Position numbers and translations under genes: made by a program. A stretch of 64,000 nucleotides of DNA from Fulvia fulva (lineage: Eukaryota; Ascomycota; Dothideomycetes; Mycosphaerellales; Mycosphaerellaceae): NCBI RefSeq assembly GCF_020509005.1, contig NC_063017.1, positions 3,534,001-3,598,000 on the forward strand. The letters run 5' to 3'. Every line of letters begins with the position of its first letter. Positions within the stretch are counted from its first letter, which is position 1. Below the pieces are notes generated by a model, which had not been told where the DNA came from, searched no databases, and saw only the letters and a program-made list of their open reading frames with translations. Below are positions 20,485 through 31,407 of this stretch, piece by piece.

Positions 20485-22275
20485 ATGACCGGCGAGAATG
20501 GCAACACAGTGGCCGGCTCCAAAAGGTCATTAAGTCCCGACGACGAAGGAACTCAAGAAGTACATCAAGGCAGACAACGCTCTCGCGCAGCTTGCACGCC
20601 ATGCCGGCAAAGGAAACGAAAATGTGACGGCCGCCTGCCGTGCGCTACTTGCGTACGATATGAATACCAATGCGAATATTCCACCAGCTCGAAACGCTCC
20701 TCAATGGCGCAACATGCCGACGTTGCTCAGGAACCTCCACCGCCTCAGCCCATAGGCAGGACCCATCCGAGCATCATTCAGCTGCAGAAGCATCCGCTCA
20801 CTGCGCCTGGGGCACGATTCCATCATCGGGGTATTTTGGATCCTGTCAAGACGCGGTTCGTTAGAGCTAACTCTGCGGTTGCGTTTCCGAGGATTCTGGG
20901 GATGGATCTGGAGAGTGATAGTATTCCGCGGTTGCATTCTTTTGCGTGGCATTTGGGAATTCGGCCTGAGCCGCAGGAGGAGCCGGTTGGTATTGCTACG
21001 CATTTGACGCTTGCGGATATGCAGAACTATGCGAATGTGTACTTCCAGGTTGTCAAGCCGGAGTTTGGATTGCTGGAGGAGGCAGAGTTCATGGAGCAGG
21101 TGACGGCACGTTGGAATGATCCTGTCGGCATTAGGGATATTGACTCTGTCGCGCTTGGTGTTGCTGCGCTTGGGTCTTTCTTCTCGCCGAAACCGCATCC
21201 TAAGGAGGATGCTATATTCATGGATGCACGTAATGTGCTTGTGGCGAAGAGTATCAGTAATTCACCTACGCCGCATCATGTAGCTGGCTGGATTTTGAGG
21301 ACGATCTATCTCCGTCTGACTTCGAGGCCGCATGGGGCATGGATATCGAGCTGCATTACTATGCACCAGATAGAGGCCAGCGGTCTGCATAAGGAGATAC
21401 AGACCATTGCCGTGGTGTACCCGCCGACGGTCACCGACCACAAACTGGCCAAGAATCGCCGGCGACTGTTCTGGATCTCGAGAGCTCTGAACATCATCTT
21501 ATCTTTCGAGTATGGACGCTCCAGGGTCAATTTCGATGTTGTCACCACCAAGCGTTTTGCGTCCGAAAGTGCAAGTCATGCGCACCATTTCGTGGAGTTG
21601 GCCGACCTGCTGCCGAACGACTTCGTGGACAAGGAACGTGAGCCAGACCCGCCTGGTGCATTGGCTAGAGCGCTGGATAAGATCGAGGCGCTACAGACTG
21701 AGTCGCACTTTATATCCTTGCTCAAGGCAGATCTGGCCTTTGCTATCTACAGACGATTGTGGTTGATGAGTCTGACCGATGCCAAAGACAAAGCAGAAAC
21801 TGTCGTCAGCATTGGTAAATCAGCATTGACAGCCTCTGCGAAGTTGCTCTCAATCAGGACTCCTTGGTGGAACGTCATCTGCACTCCCTTCCAGTTCCTG
21901 TGCGTGGTCATAGCTGTTGGGACGCCTAGCAGTCTCGCACACATACAAGAGGTCATGAACCTTATGCACAACATCGCACAGACGTACGATACACACATGT
22001 GCAGAGAGGCGTACAACCAGGCTACTGCCTTGATTACGATGGCTCGGAAACGCAAGCAGAAGGAGTTGGAAGCACTGAATGCCGTGCCAGAGACACCACC
22101 GTTCACCGACCACCCTTCAGCTGGACCGAGTAGTACGCTCTCGGATGCACCGAACATGGATTGGGCGATGGAAATACCGTTCGAATGGGATATGTTCCTG
22201 AACCCTGAGCTGGTCGTGTCGAGTCAGCAACCCTTGCCCATGGAGAGCGCGTATGCCAATCAGTTCAAGTTCTGA
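20485..22275 (+). CDS. Zn2Cys6 transcription factor
   Basis: Single-exon regulator, about 596 aa from ATG 20485 (MTGENGN); an upstream in-frame ATG at 20392 would add 31 residues without motif. The zinc binuclear cluster is complete: CTPCRQRKRKC, then DGRLPCATCVRYEYQC, giving six cysteines with normal spacing and a basic recognition part. The middle region matches fungal regulators of the XlnR/AflR-unrelated 'middle homology' type: DMQNYANVYFQVVKPEFGLL, HVAGWILRTIYLRLTSRPHG, NRRRLFWISRALNIILSFEYGR. The C-terminus is acidic and Pro/Ser-rich, likely activating. Nuclear DNA-binding regulator; targets unknown. The gene is followed by the secreted nuclease in the same orientation. Confidence 0.88.
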   Translation: MTGENGNTVAGSKRSLSPDDEGTQEVHQGRQRSRAACTPCRQRKRKCDGRLPCATCVRYEYQCEYSTSSKRSSMAQHADVAQEPPPPQPIGRTHPSIIQLQKHPLTAPGARFHHRGILDPVKTRFVRANSAVAFPRILGMDLESDSIPRLHSFAWHLGIRPEPQEEPVGIATHLTLADMQNYANVYFQVVKPEFGLLEEAEFMEQVTARWNDPVGIRDIDSVALGVAALGSFFSPKPHPKEDAIFMDARNVLVAKSISNSPTPHHVAGWILRTIYLRLTSRPHGAWISSCITMHQIEASGLHKEIQTIAVVYPPTVTDHKLAKNRRRLFWISRALNIILSFEYGRSRVNFDVVTTKRFASESASHAHHFVELADLLPNDFVDKEREPDPPGALARALDKIEALQTESHFISLLKADLAFAIYRRLWLMSLTDAKDKAETVVSIGKSALTASAKLLSIRTPWWNVICTPFQFLCVVIAVGTPSSLAHIQEVMNLMHNIAQTYDTHMCREAYNQATALITMARKRKQKELEALNAVPETPPFTDHPSAGPSSTLSDAPNMDWAMEIPFEWDMFLNPELVVSSQQPLPMESAYANQFKF

Positions 22276-22838
22276 GGTCGTGGTTGGATGCGATACGAGT
22301 ACTGATATCCAACCGGGACCAGTAGATATTTAACACGTGCGCTCGGAGGATTGCCACCGGCCTGGAGCACGGTCTTGGCGTGCAGCATGTCCTTACTACA
22401 TTCCGTGCCCCTCCCGTCGGCAGCGGGAACTTCACCAGGCACAACGTGTCGGACTGCATCCTCATCTGGTTTCACTGCCGAAGTGGTGATGATCTCTCGC
22501 CGCTGGAGCGCTACGAGAAACGCAGATCTACAACTTTGAATTGCGCACTTCGCCGACTACAGATTCTGAGAACGAATCATATCTCCACACGAGGGACTTC
22601 CACCTTCCTGATCGACAAACTGCAGGCTTGGCACGACATCGATTGAACAGCAAGCTACAGCTGACCTTCTTGATTAGCTTAGGGCGAAATAGCATATCAA
22701 AAGATATCGCTTCGCTGATACACGTGCTGTGCTTAGCCCAGTGGTCTTTCTGCACGTTTAGCGAAAGCTATGCTACTGTCCCTATGCACAACCCGCAAGG
22801 GCAGACGCTGCCAAGGGAGATACCGCATCTGCGACCAG
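22276..22838. other. Intergenic between regulator and nuclease
   Basis: No gene recognised apart from the nuclease promoter. Confidence 0.4.
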
Positions 22839-22847
22839 TATATATAG
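22839..22847 (+). promoter_or_regulatory. TATA box of the secreted nuclease gene
   Basis: TATATATAG lies 58 nt before the start codon at 22905, in a position that fits a short 5' UTR. A clear TATA box suits a strongly regulated secreted enzyme. Confidence 0.6.
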
Positions 22848-22904
22848 CAAGCAAACATCCTTCAAGATGTAGCAGACATCAGCCACACGACACAAGATCA
22901 CAAC

Positions 22905-23591
22905 ATGGGCCTCAAGACACTCCTGATCGCAGCTGCGGCTGCCAGCGTTGCCATTGCCGCATCAGTTGAAGAACAACTCGCCAAGAGAGGCAACCTGCCC
23001 ACTCCAGTCTCCGCTTCGACTGCACGGACGTACCTCAACTCGATCACGGTCCAGGCAGAGTCGAACAGCCCCGCCTACGACCGCGACCTCTTCAACCACT
23101 GGATCACTATCAGCGGCGCCTGTAACACCCGCGAGACTGTTCTCAAGCGCGACGGCAGCAACGTCCAGACCGACAGCGCTTGCGCTTCGACCTCCGGCTC
23201 TTGGTACAGCGATTACGATGGCGCCACCTGGACTGCTGCCTCCGACGTCGACATCGACCATATTGTGCCTTTGAAGGAAGCTTGGGTTTCTGGTGCACGG
23301 AACTGGGATAATGCTCGTCGTCAGCAGTTTGCTAATGAGCAAGTATCCATCAATCGCCGTCGGCGGGAAATCATGCTGATTTGTTGTAGCCTCACCCGTC
23401 CACAACTCCTGGCTGTCACCGATAATGTCAACCAAGCGAAGGGCGACATGGACCCTGCAGAGTGGCTTCCTTCGCGTACTGCTTACCATTGCACTTACAT
23501 CCGTGCTTGGGTGCAGGTCAAGTACTACTACGGCCTCACCATGGACTCGGCGGAGAAGTCGGCTTGTCAGAGTATTCTTAATGGATGCTAG
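22905..23591 (+). CDS. Secreted DUF1524 / HNH-type nuclease
   Basis: MGLKTLLIAAAAASVAIAAS is a signal peptide, followed by a likely Kex2 site (EEQLAKR). The mature part has the DUF1524 nuclease core: DVDIDHIVPLKEAWVSGA, W-N-NARRQQFAND, LLAVTDNVNQAKGDMDPAEW, and cysteines for two or three disulphides. The His in DHIV and the later Asn fit the beta-beta-alpha metal finger. An intron at 23339-23389 has GC at its 5' end (GA|GCAAGT...TTGTAG|C); removing it restores FANDLTRPQLL. It is 51 nt and has no stop, so the reading frame looks continuous without splicing. Spliced length 211 aa. Role: extracellular nucleic-acid degradation or interaction with hosts/competitors (inferred). Confidence 0.88.
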   Translation: MGLKTLLIAAAAASVAIAASVEEQLAKRGNLPTPVSASTARTYLNSITVQAESNSPAYDRDLFNHWITISGACNTRETVLKRDGSNVQTDSACASTSGSWYSDYDGATWTAASDVDIDHIVPLKEAWVSGARNWDNARRQQFANEQVSINRRRREIMLICCSLTRPQLLAVTDNVNQAKGDMDPAEWLPSRTAYHCTYIRAWVQVKYYYGLTMDSAEKSACQSILNGC

Positions 23592-23758
23592 GCAGATCGT
23601 GCCGAAGGAACTCTGACTATGCTACCTTCACCACAAATCGCTGATGTCTCTCAATGCTCACACTGCAGGTCATCATGCGATACTGCTACGCTCTGCACTT
23701 CCCAAATCAAACGCCATGGCTATGCATCCCACGTCATCACACTCCCACATGCCTTCCA

Positions 23759-24104
23759 TCACAAACCAAGCGGATTGTCCCCAGTCTGCTCCTTCCCACC
23801 TATCCTCTCCCCTCCAGGCAGTTCCTTGTCCGGCTTGCCGTTGTCTTCATTGGTGAAGCCGTGCTCACGCTTCGCTTGCTTCTGAACTTCGAGGAGTGCT
23901 TCGCCGTTCGGGTTGCCGATGGCGCCGGTTACGTGACCGAGAGGCTTCAGCCCGACGCCGAGGACTTTGCCTAAGGGGTCGCCGATGAACGAGAGGGGGC
24001 CTAGACGGAAAGCATGTCAGGCGGTCTGCAAGTAAAGCAAGCAGAGAGAAGGAGAGTTTGGGAAGCATACCTTTCTGATCATCTTGATCGAGGTAGTTTG
24101 GCAT
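23759..24104 (-). CDS. Small conserved-looking fungal protein, 91 aa
   Basis: Two exons, 24104-24071 and 24000-23759, joined by intron 24001-24070 (GTATGC...GTCTAG). The protein begins MPNYLDQDDQKGPLSFIGD and continues with Gly-rich repeats of the type GDPLGKVLG, KPLGHVTGAIGNP, then a charged helix EVQKQAKREHGF and an acidic/Gly tail ending in DNPLGL. The Gly/Pro repeats joined to a charged helix resemble small cytosolic proteins I have no name for. Splice sites, codon use and the way both exons fit one frame support a real gene. Each part is too short to stand out alone. Function unknown. Confidence 0.65.
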
Positions 24105-26291
24105 ATTGATAACAAAAGCTATCTGACCGAATCTGGTTATGTTCTCTGACAGGAGGCGTTTTGGCGATGTGCTTGTATGTGTTCTTGCCCTGGATTGTGG
24201 CTGATCTGTTCGCACACTTGTACTGAATGAGAATCAACAGAGCAAGTATCAAAAACTTGGAACATGCATATGATCAGGTACCACACTGACCTACATGTGA
24301 TGACATAGCTTGTGGAGGTGATCGCCACGCTGCCTGGGCGTGGCACATGGGCTGGGGACGCGTGACGCATCGTGGCACCCACGACATCTTGAGGGAGTTA
24401 TAAGCTATGATGTGTGAGATGAGTCCAGCTGGGAGCAAGGAACGATGCCTGATGAGTTGGAATGAGGTTGATGCTGTGTCCCAGGTGGAAAGAACAGAGG
24501 CAACGGCAACGGCCTCGGGATCGGGTTCGGAGTTCGGAGTTCGGCAGTCTTGTCGCGACGCGAACTTTTGCGTGTTGTTGACAACGATATCATCTGTCAT
24601 CAACATGCCCTCGATATGATCAATTTTTCACGGCTCACGATGGCGATCCAACCTGCGAAGCAACACAGACCAGCGTGGCATCGTAGTAAGAGGAAGCACG
24701 GCAAGTTGCACCAGCACGCGTCTCTCGCGTCATGAAGGAGGACGAAGCCCTGCTCGTGGACGCTTGTGCTACTCTTGTGGCAGTTCTCGCATGGCGCTCA
24801 GCTCTGCCAGATTAGCAATGATCCTGCCCTGGAGCAGCTCTAATCAACGAGTTCTGGCGCAGCACGGAGAGACGGGCCTCGAGTTCCCGCAGAATCCAGA
24901 TTCCAACACGTACCACCATGTTCGAATCTCTTTCCCTTCCACGGCTTAGCGGAGGATACAGTCGATCTTTTGACAGGTGGCGTGAGCGTGGTCGGGCCTC
25001 CGCGTGAAAGGATTGTACAATGTACGTCTGGTTGCCTGTTGCTGGCCGAAGCACGACATCTGATCTGATTTCGCACCGGACAAGGGCTTGTCGAGGGATT
25101 TTCGACACCTCTACCCTTTCTCTTGCGCAGTTGCCGCTGACAGGAATCGTGCTTCTGCCATTGCCCAGACAATTGTCTCTCTCCATCTCTTGCTCGGACC
25201 GGGACCTTGGGCAGCCGAGTGCCGAGCCGATTCAAAACTGGTTTACGAGGGTACGAATCTCGTATTAGTGATCGATGCTGCGAGGTGGATTGACCGTCAA
25301 TTTGTTCCCGGACAATTTGCAGGCGATAAAGAACTCGATCGCCTTGTGCCGAATGGTTGTATGGATGGCAACGATGTGATTGATTCCCTACTCCCAGAAT
25401 CAGGGCTTCATATTGCCACGGACCGCTTGCCGAGGAGCCTAAATTGCCGCCACAGCACGAGATGGAAGTCTCATGATCACGACGGCTCCGCTCAAACTGG
25501 GCTAGCGTGAGGCACACAGTGCACTTTGATATCTGTGATATCACTTTCACTGCTTGACAACGTCGTTTGCTGCAGCGATATCGATGTGACAAGTCCGATC
25601 GCACAGTATAAGGCAGTACTATCGCACGTGCGAGACGTCAGATTCAGTCCATCCACAGACTTACGACTTCAGGAACACTATTTCACTGTTGGTGCCTGAT
25701 GGCCTACCCAGTGACAGCACGATAAGACGGAACCAGATGCGCGGCCGCTTTTCTTTATTCCCGCCACGGTACTGCTCTCAAGGCCATCACGCAGATACAA
25801 CTACTTATCTGGCTACGCCTGTCGGTGCTTTGAGTGCAAGCAGACCTAGGGCTCATCGCACATTGAGCTGTTCTTGTACCCACCGACTGTTACTGAACGC
25901 CATGGCTTGCATCCGTTGCTACGAGAAGCGGCGCGAAGACTGAGACAGGCAGCAGGGTAAGGCTGCCAGTAGTTCATACTCGATAGTGGCTGCCACGTTG
26001 CTGAGACCCTCTAGACGTTGATTGTGAAGAACGGGCGAAAGTCCTTTCCCACCTGTGCCACCATGGCGAATAGAGTTTGGTACCCCAGCTTTGACTTTTC
26101 CTCAATGGATCGGCAACCTCACGGCAAAGCAGCAGAAAGGCGTCAAGCCATCGACTCGACTCACGACAATGCGGGGCCTGGAACGAGCTTGGTGGGGGGC
26201 GGCTGTTCTCCTCACACAATATAGAAGTTCAGTGGTCGTTCCGATGGAAAGAGGGGAGGTCTTCTCGTTCTTGTGACACCTACTCCATACC
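24105..26291. other. Two-kilobase gap without a recognisable gene
   Basis: Overlapping long ORFs exist on both strands at 24840-25604 (254 aa on minus, 140 aa on plus), but neither shows motifs, fungal codon bias or domain-like sequence. The stretch may be promoter DNA of the P450 at 26292 or old degraded sequence. Confidence 0.5.
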
Positions 26292-27985
26292 ATGGCTACA
26301 CCAAACGTGTCGGTGGCATCAGCCAGTCTCACGGCGTTTGCAGTGGGCACTGCTGCCTTCTGGGGATACTTCCACCGCGCTGAGTGTCACATGCACGCAT
26401 TCACATATTTGAACAGCTTCCTGGTGTCGTATGTTGCTTTGGCAGTATACCTCTGCAAAGTCAGTCTTCTGGACATTCCCTCGGCTGCTGCTCTGTCGAC
26501 GTCAGCGGCCGCAGCATTCCTGGCTGGAGCATATGGCAATTGCATGATCTTCCGCCTTTTTCTGAACCCATTGAACAGTTTCCCCGGTCCATATTCCGCA
26601 AGGATCTCTGACTTGTGGTTGTCGACCCAGCTAGGCAATTCGGATGGCTTCTACTGGCTGCAGAAGATGCACAAGAAGCATGGGAAGTTTCTACGCATTG
26701 GCTCGAACAGCTTGTCGATCATCGATCCTGACGCCATGGAGCTGTCCTACGGGGCCAAGTCGAAGGTCACCAAGGCGATCTGGTACGACAATGACAAGCC
26801 TCTGACGAGTATGCACACATCCCGTGACCGAGGCCTCCACGACCGCCGACGACGTGTCTGGGCACCAGCATTCTCCGAGAAAGCACTGCGGGACTATGAG
26901 ACTGAGATTCAGAAGCTCAACACGAAGCTGGTCGATCAAATTGGAAAGCACAATGGCAAGCCGGTTAACGTTACGAAGTGGTTCAACCTATTCTCGTTCG
27001 ACGCAATGGGTCTGCTAGCTTTTGGTCGCGACTATGGCATGCTCGATACAGGCGAGAAGCGACATGAGCTGGAAATGTTGGACGAGGGCATGCAGCCATT
27101 GGCATACCGACTCCCAAGCTGGTTCTTCCGAATGCTCACTAAGATCCCTGGTCTTTCTGCCGGCTACCAGAAGTTCGTAAACTTCTGCATCAACGAGCTG
27201 ACATGGAGGGTGAAGCATGCTGAGGAAAAGAAGCGTGACACAGACATCATGGGCTGGCTCCTGAAGGCTTACAAGGATGTCCCAAACCCAGAAGCCGACA
27301 CTATGCTCCAAGCCGATGCGCGATTGATCATTGTGGCGGGTAGCGACACTACAGCTGCGACGTTGACATATCTCTTCTTCCATCTCGCAAGCAACCCTGA
27401 CCAGGTCAGGAAGCTTCGGGGAGAGGTTGATGCGAAGACTCAAGGAGAATGGCAAGAGAGTGATATCCGTACCTGCAACCATCTCAATGGCTGCATTAAC
27501 GAGGCTCTGCGCTTACATCCTCCCGTTCCATCTGGCGTGAACCGTCTCACACCACCAGAGGGTATGAAAGTCGGTGATACCTGGGTACCTGGCAACGTCA
27601 CTTTCATCACACCACAATATGTCATGGGACGAGGTGAGTACAGTTTCCACAACCCAACATCACTATTCCCCCCAAACTAAAACCACAACTCACAGACGAA
27701 CGCATCTACGCCGAAGCCGACTCCTTCGTCCCCGAACGCTGGTACTCACAAGAAGACAAGATCAAGCACAAGGACGCCTTTGCTCCTTTCAGCATGGGTC
27801 CATACGGCTGTATTGGAAAGAACCTGGCCTTTATGGAGCTGCGAACGCTTACGACACGGTTGATTCAGACATTTGATATCAAGTTGGCGCCGAATGAGGA
27901 TGGGTTCAGGTTGTTGAATAAGACGAAGGATCATTTTACCGTTGATCTGGGGGATGTTGAAATTGTGTTTACGCCGAGGGCTTGA
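26292..27985 (+). CDS. Cytochrome P450 with multi-helix N-terminus
   Basis: Two exons with intron 27634-27695 (GTGAGT...CTCACAG); the join reads YVMGRDERIYAEADSF. The product is about 543 aa. Unlike most P450s it begins with three hydrophobic segments (SLTAFAVGTAAFWGYF, NSFLVSYVALAVYL, ALSTSAAAAFLAGAYGN) before the usual Pro-rich hinge NSFPGPY; this layout is seen in the fungal group that includes tryprostatin B 6-hydroxylase-like enzymes. Motifs: I helix IIVAGSDTTAATL, K helix NEALRLHPP, PERW (SFVPERWYSQ), heme loop FSMGPYGCIGKNLA. Intact. ER monooxygenase, substrate unknown. It stands alone with a 2-kb empty region upstream and a MITE downstream. Confidence 0.88.
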
Positions 27986-28324
27986 GGCGAGTTGACGTGG
28001 GAAATGTGAGGAGGGCATTGGGATAGGTGGATTGGAGGTTGGGGGGGTGGTGACCCGGCATTGAGGGAGTGTCATCGAAACGCCTAGTGCAGCTTACGAC
28101 GATATGTTGTAGTATACTGTCCCGGCTTTGTGCCGATGAACACATTGGTAAGGAGGTAGATATGGCCTTCGCGAAATGGTCAGGACATTAGTTTGGTGTG
28201 ACGTTCTCCGTACCACTCGACTGCCCTTGTACCGTTCCCGTAGGAGCTGGAGCATGGGAAGGGCTCCAGAATTCTCTCGAGACGTGGATGTTTGTCGCTA
28301 AGTATGAGGGACGATCTGTTTGCT
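27986..28324. other. Intergenic, P450 to MITE
   Basis: No gene seen. Confidence 0.4.
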
Positions 28325-28615
28325 TACAGTCCTGGGCATAGTTTTTACAGCCCCTGTTCTTTCACCTTTCCTCATTAGGAAGGATGTATCCACTGCTTGG
28401 CGTAGCTCACCACCTGGTGTGTCCTCCATTGTTGGCTATTACTGCCTCGCAGCGTTCTCGCATACTCTTGCATATACGTTGTATGTCCTCAGGTGTGAGC
28501 TTGACCCATTCTTGATAGTGAGATTGAAGGTAGCAACACCTTCTGAGATGGACATGGATAGCCGGAAGGGGTTAGCGTAAATACAGGGGTTGTAAAAACT
28601 ATGCCCAGGACTGTA
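28325..28615. mobile_element. MITE, Tc1/mariner-type, 287 bp with TA target duplication
   Basis: Terminal inverted repeats of 31 bp (28327-28357 and 28583-28613) begin CAGTCCTGGGCATAGTTTTT and differ at a single position (G/A). The element is flanked by TA on both sides (28325-28326, 28614-28615), the target duplication of Tc1/mariner transposases, and the CAGT terminus fits that superfamily. The 225-bp core codes for nothing, so it must be moved by a transposase elsewhere. Nearly identical arms suggest recent activity. Confidence 0.9.
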
Positions 28616-28719
28616 GATGCCTAGCGACAATCTTGGACTTCGAGATTTATCTGTCTTGTCACAACAGCCACTCGAGACTGACCCGCTTCCAACCACTGTT
28701 GAGCAAGGGTTCACTGACT

Positions 28720-29097
28720 ATGCCCTACCGCATCCTCACCCTCATCATAAACCTCATCAATCTCATCCTCGCCCTCACCCTGACCCTCCTGGCCCACGGC
28801 CTCACCACACTAACCCTCGCCGCCCTCTTCGCAACCGTTCACATGTTCCACAACCCCTTCCAATGCCGCCATCTCCTTGAACAACTCCTACCAAACTTAC
28901 CTCGACAAAACTTTACATCATGGCGCATAACCCTCCTCTCCCTCAACACACCTCTCCTCCTAGCAATGCCATGCTGGAGCAAGCTGACGTACGGGCTATG
29001 GTTCAGCTCGTGGTATGCCCTCACCGTTGGGCTGGTGAGCGTAATCGGGAATGGATTGTGTGCATGGCAGTGGGTCATGTGGGCGGAGGTGATCTGA
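28720..29097 (+). CDS. Small hydrophobic membrane protein, unknown function
   Basis: A 125-aa ORF starting MPYRILTLIINLINLILALT. About four membrane segments: residues 5-25, 27-45 (TTLTLAALFATVHMF), 75-90 (SLNTPLLLAMPCW) and 95-118 (YALTVGLVSVIGNGLCAW). Loops are short. An in-frame ATG at 28633 lies almost against the MITE and would add 29 residues of no clear character. No family recognised. The MITE ends about 100 nt upstream and may affect its promoter. A hairpin follows the stop codon by 18 nt. Confidence 0.5.
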   Translation: MPYRILTLIINLINLILALTLTLLAHGLTTLTLAALFATVHMFHNPFQCRHLLEQLLPNLPRQNFTSWRITLLSLNTPLLLAMPCWSKLTYGLWFSSWYALTVGLVSVIGNGLCAWQWVMWAEVI

Positions 29098-29115
29098 AGG
29101 GTACAAGGGAGCCAA

Positions 29116-29194
29116 CGGTGTCTGAGACTATGATGTGAATGGAGCGCGTCGTGCAGCGCATATCTCACGCCGTACATCATAGTCTGAGACACCG
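29116..29194. repeat. 21-bp inverted repeat between two convergent genes
   Basis: Arms 29116-29136 and 29174-29194 match at 20 of 21 positions with a 37-nt loop; the arm begins CGGTGTCTGAGACTATGATG. It lies 18 nt after the small membrane gene. Before the LINE inserted, it would also have lain about 110 nt downstream of the permease stop, so a shared 3'-end element is possible; a tiny inactive MITE is the alternative. Confidence 0.7.
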
Positions 29195-29292
29195 CCACGT
29201 GGTTCTCGAGTATGGCTAACACCCTTCTGTTTGTAGGTGGCTGGGATGGAGAGGGGGATGGATTGGTGATCGAAGGGGGTTTGGCCTTGAAG

Positions 29293-29306
29293 TATTTACA
29301 TCTACT
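29293..29306. repeat. LINE target-site duplication, 5' copy
   Basis: TATTTACATCTACT, identical to 31582-31595 on the other side of the LINE. Confidence 0.85.
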
Positions 29307-31407
29307 CCCCGAGGCCAAGGCGCGTCTACTGGCTAGCAAGTTCTTCCCACCCCCAGTCGAGGCTGATCTAAGCGACATAAACAGCTCTACTCCCCTAGCC
29401 CCTAGCATCGCGGTCCAACAGGAGGTGTCCGAGGGAGAAGTTACCGCTGTGCTGAGGAAGTTGCCGGCGAAGAAAGCCCCGGGGCCGGATGGGATCCCAA
29501 ACGAGCTACTAAAGAAGTGTAGAGATCAACTAGCCCCAGCAGTTGCAGCGATCTTCAACGCCTGCCTACAGACCGGATACCACCCGATAGCTTTTAAACA
29601 ATCGACGACAGTGGTCCTACGCAAGCCGCAGAAGGAAGACTATACGCAGGTGAAGTCGTACCGCCCAATTGCGCTCCTTAACACTCTTGGGAAGGCGCTT
29701 GAGAAGCTGGTTGCAACGAGACTCTCCGAGGCGGCAGAGGAACACTCCCTACTCCCGGACACCCAGATGGGTGCGCGCCCACAGCGATCGACGCTATCCG
29801 CGATGGAACTTATCACCTCTCAGGTAAAGGCCATCTGGTATAAGAATAGGGACAAGGTGGCTTCCTTACTTAGCCTAGACATATCGGGAGCCTTCGACTA
29901 CGTGTCACACCCGCGGCTTCTCTACATCCTAAGGTCGAAAGGACTCCCTGAGTGGCTTGTCAACTTCGTACGGTCCTACCTCCAAAACCGCAGTACGTCG
30001 ATCCTGGTCGGCCAGTACAGAAGCCCATTTCAAGCAGTCCACACTGGAATCCCGCAAGGCTCAACGCTAGCACCTATTCTGTTCCTCTTCTTTATGGCGA
30101 CGCTGCTCCCAGCCCTAGAATCCCAGAACACCGCTGCGAGCGGCTTCGTAGACGACACAAACATCCTAGCGTGGTCTTCCTCGACTGAGGAGAACTGTAG
30201 GCTACTAGAAGAGAAGCACAAGATCTGCGAGGACTGGGCTAGGAGGCACGGGGCTCGGTTTGCCCCAGAAAAGTACAATCTGATACACTTTACGCGCCGG
30301 CCACGGTTCCACAATATGCAAGCTTCTATCCAGATACAGGGGCACACGACTAACCCGGCAAATCAGCTCAGGATCCTCGGACTATGGGTGGACCCGGCGC
30401 TACGGTGGAGGAAGCACGTACAGGCAATATTACGGAAAGCTGAACAGAATATGGCATCATGCCAGAGGCTCACTGCGTCCACATGGGGGGCGGACTTCCG
30501 GCAGTCACGACTTCTATATACGGCTATTGTACGGCCAGTCCTTACCTATGGCAGCCAAGTGTGGTCCTTAGGCGAGAGGGCCTGCCCATCGAAGGGACTC
30601 GTCGCGCCGCTAGCGAAGATCCAAAACCAATGCCTAAGGAAGGTCACCGGGGCATATAAGTCGACACCAACGAGGATGCTTGAGCACGAGACCGCTATAC
30701 CGCCGATCGACCTATACATCCAGGGACTACGGACCTCCTACTTAGGCAAGTCGGCACAGTACCCAGTACAGAAGGTCATCGCTAGTGCAGTCGCAAGGGC
30801 CCGCGAATCAGTACCAGCGCATAAGGGCATTCGACCCGGAAACGAGCCGAACTACCGGGCAAGGGACGAACAGCTAGCAACACAATGGGAAGGTGAGAAA
30901 TCGTTTGTAGAGCAACTATGGAAAGAGAGGTGGAACAACCAGGTTGTAGGGCATAGTGGACGCCCTCAGCCAGCGGGACAACCTAAGGAATGGTCAGCTA
31001 CAAAATCCGCGGTCAAGCACCCCCCGAAGCTCATCCACTACCGCCTTACGAGGGCACAGAGTAGCATAGCAACCCAACTGCGAAGCGAACACATCGGCCT
31101 CCAGGGGTACCTATCATGGAGGAAGGTCCCAGGATACACGAATACTAGCTGCCCCTGCGGCTATCGCTCCCAGAACGTACGGCACGCACTCCTCGTCTGT
31201 CCGAGGTGGTCGCTAGGAAGGGGGGAGTGGATGGCAAAGGCGAGGAACCGGACGATTGGGGCACTTCTTAACAACGCTGAAGACCTACGGCGCATTACGA
31301 ACTGGATACTAGAGAAGGGCTGGCTAGAACAGTACCGCCTAGTAGGAGCAGTGCAGGAAGAGAGGACACGACGCAGCGCGACGAGACCGGCTAGGAGCGG
31401 GGGCTAA
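29307..31407 (+). CDS. LINE reverse transcriptase, N-terminally truncated, about 699 aa
   Basis: Reverse transcriptase blocks in order: KKAPGPDGIPNELLKKC, SYRPIALLNTLGKALEKL, LSLDISGAFDYVSHPRLLY (catalytic Asp), GIPQGSTLAPILFLFFM, and the catalytic FVDDTNILAW. The thumb region follows (YTAIVRPVLTYGSQVWSLG). The C-terminus has the fungal LINE zinc-like motif CPCGYRSQNVRHALLVCPRW. No TDGS-type RNase H motif is visible between the thumb and this motif, where many Tad-clade elements carry RNase H. The ATG at 29212 belongs to host DNA upstream of the insertion, so any protein begun there would be a host-LINE chimera; the true ORF begins further 5' in a full-length copy. Not mobile by itself. Confidence 0.9.

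Noticed and set aside
24840..25604. 254-aa minus-strand ORF and an overlapping 140-aa plus-strand ORF
   Set aside because: No motif, unusual residue mix, and both strands open equally, as in chance high-GC sequence.
29212..31407. Long ORF starting at ATG 29212 as the natural LINE protein start
   Set aside because: The target duplication shows LINE DNA starts at 29307, so this ATG is host sequence.
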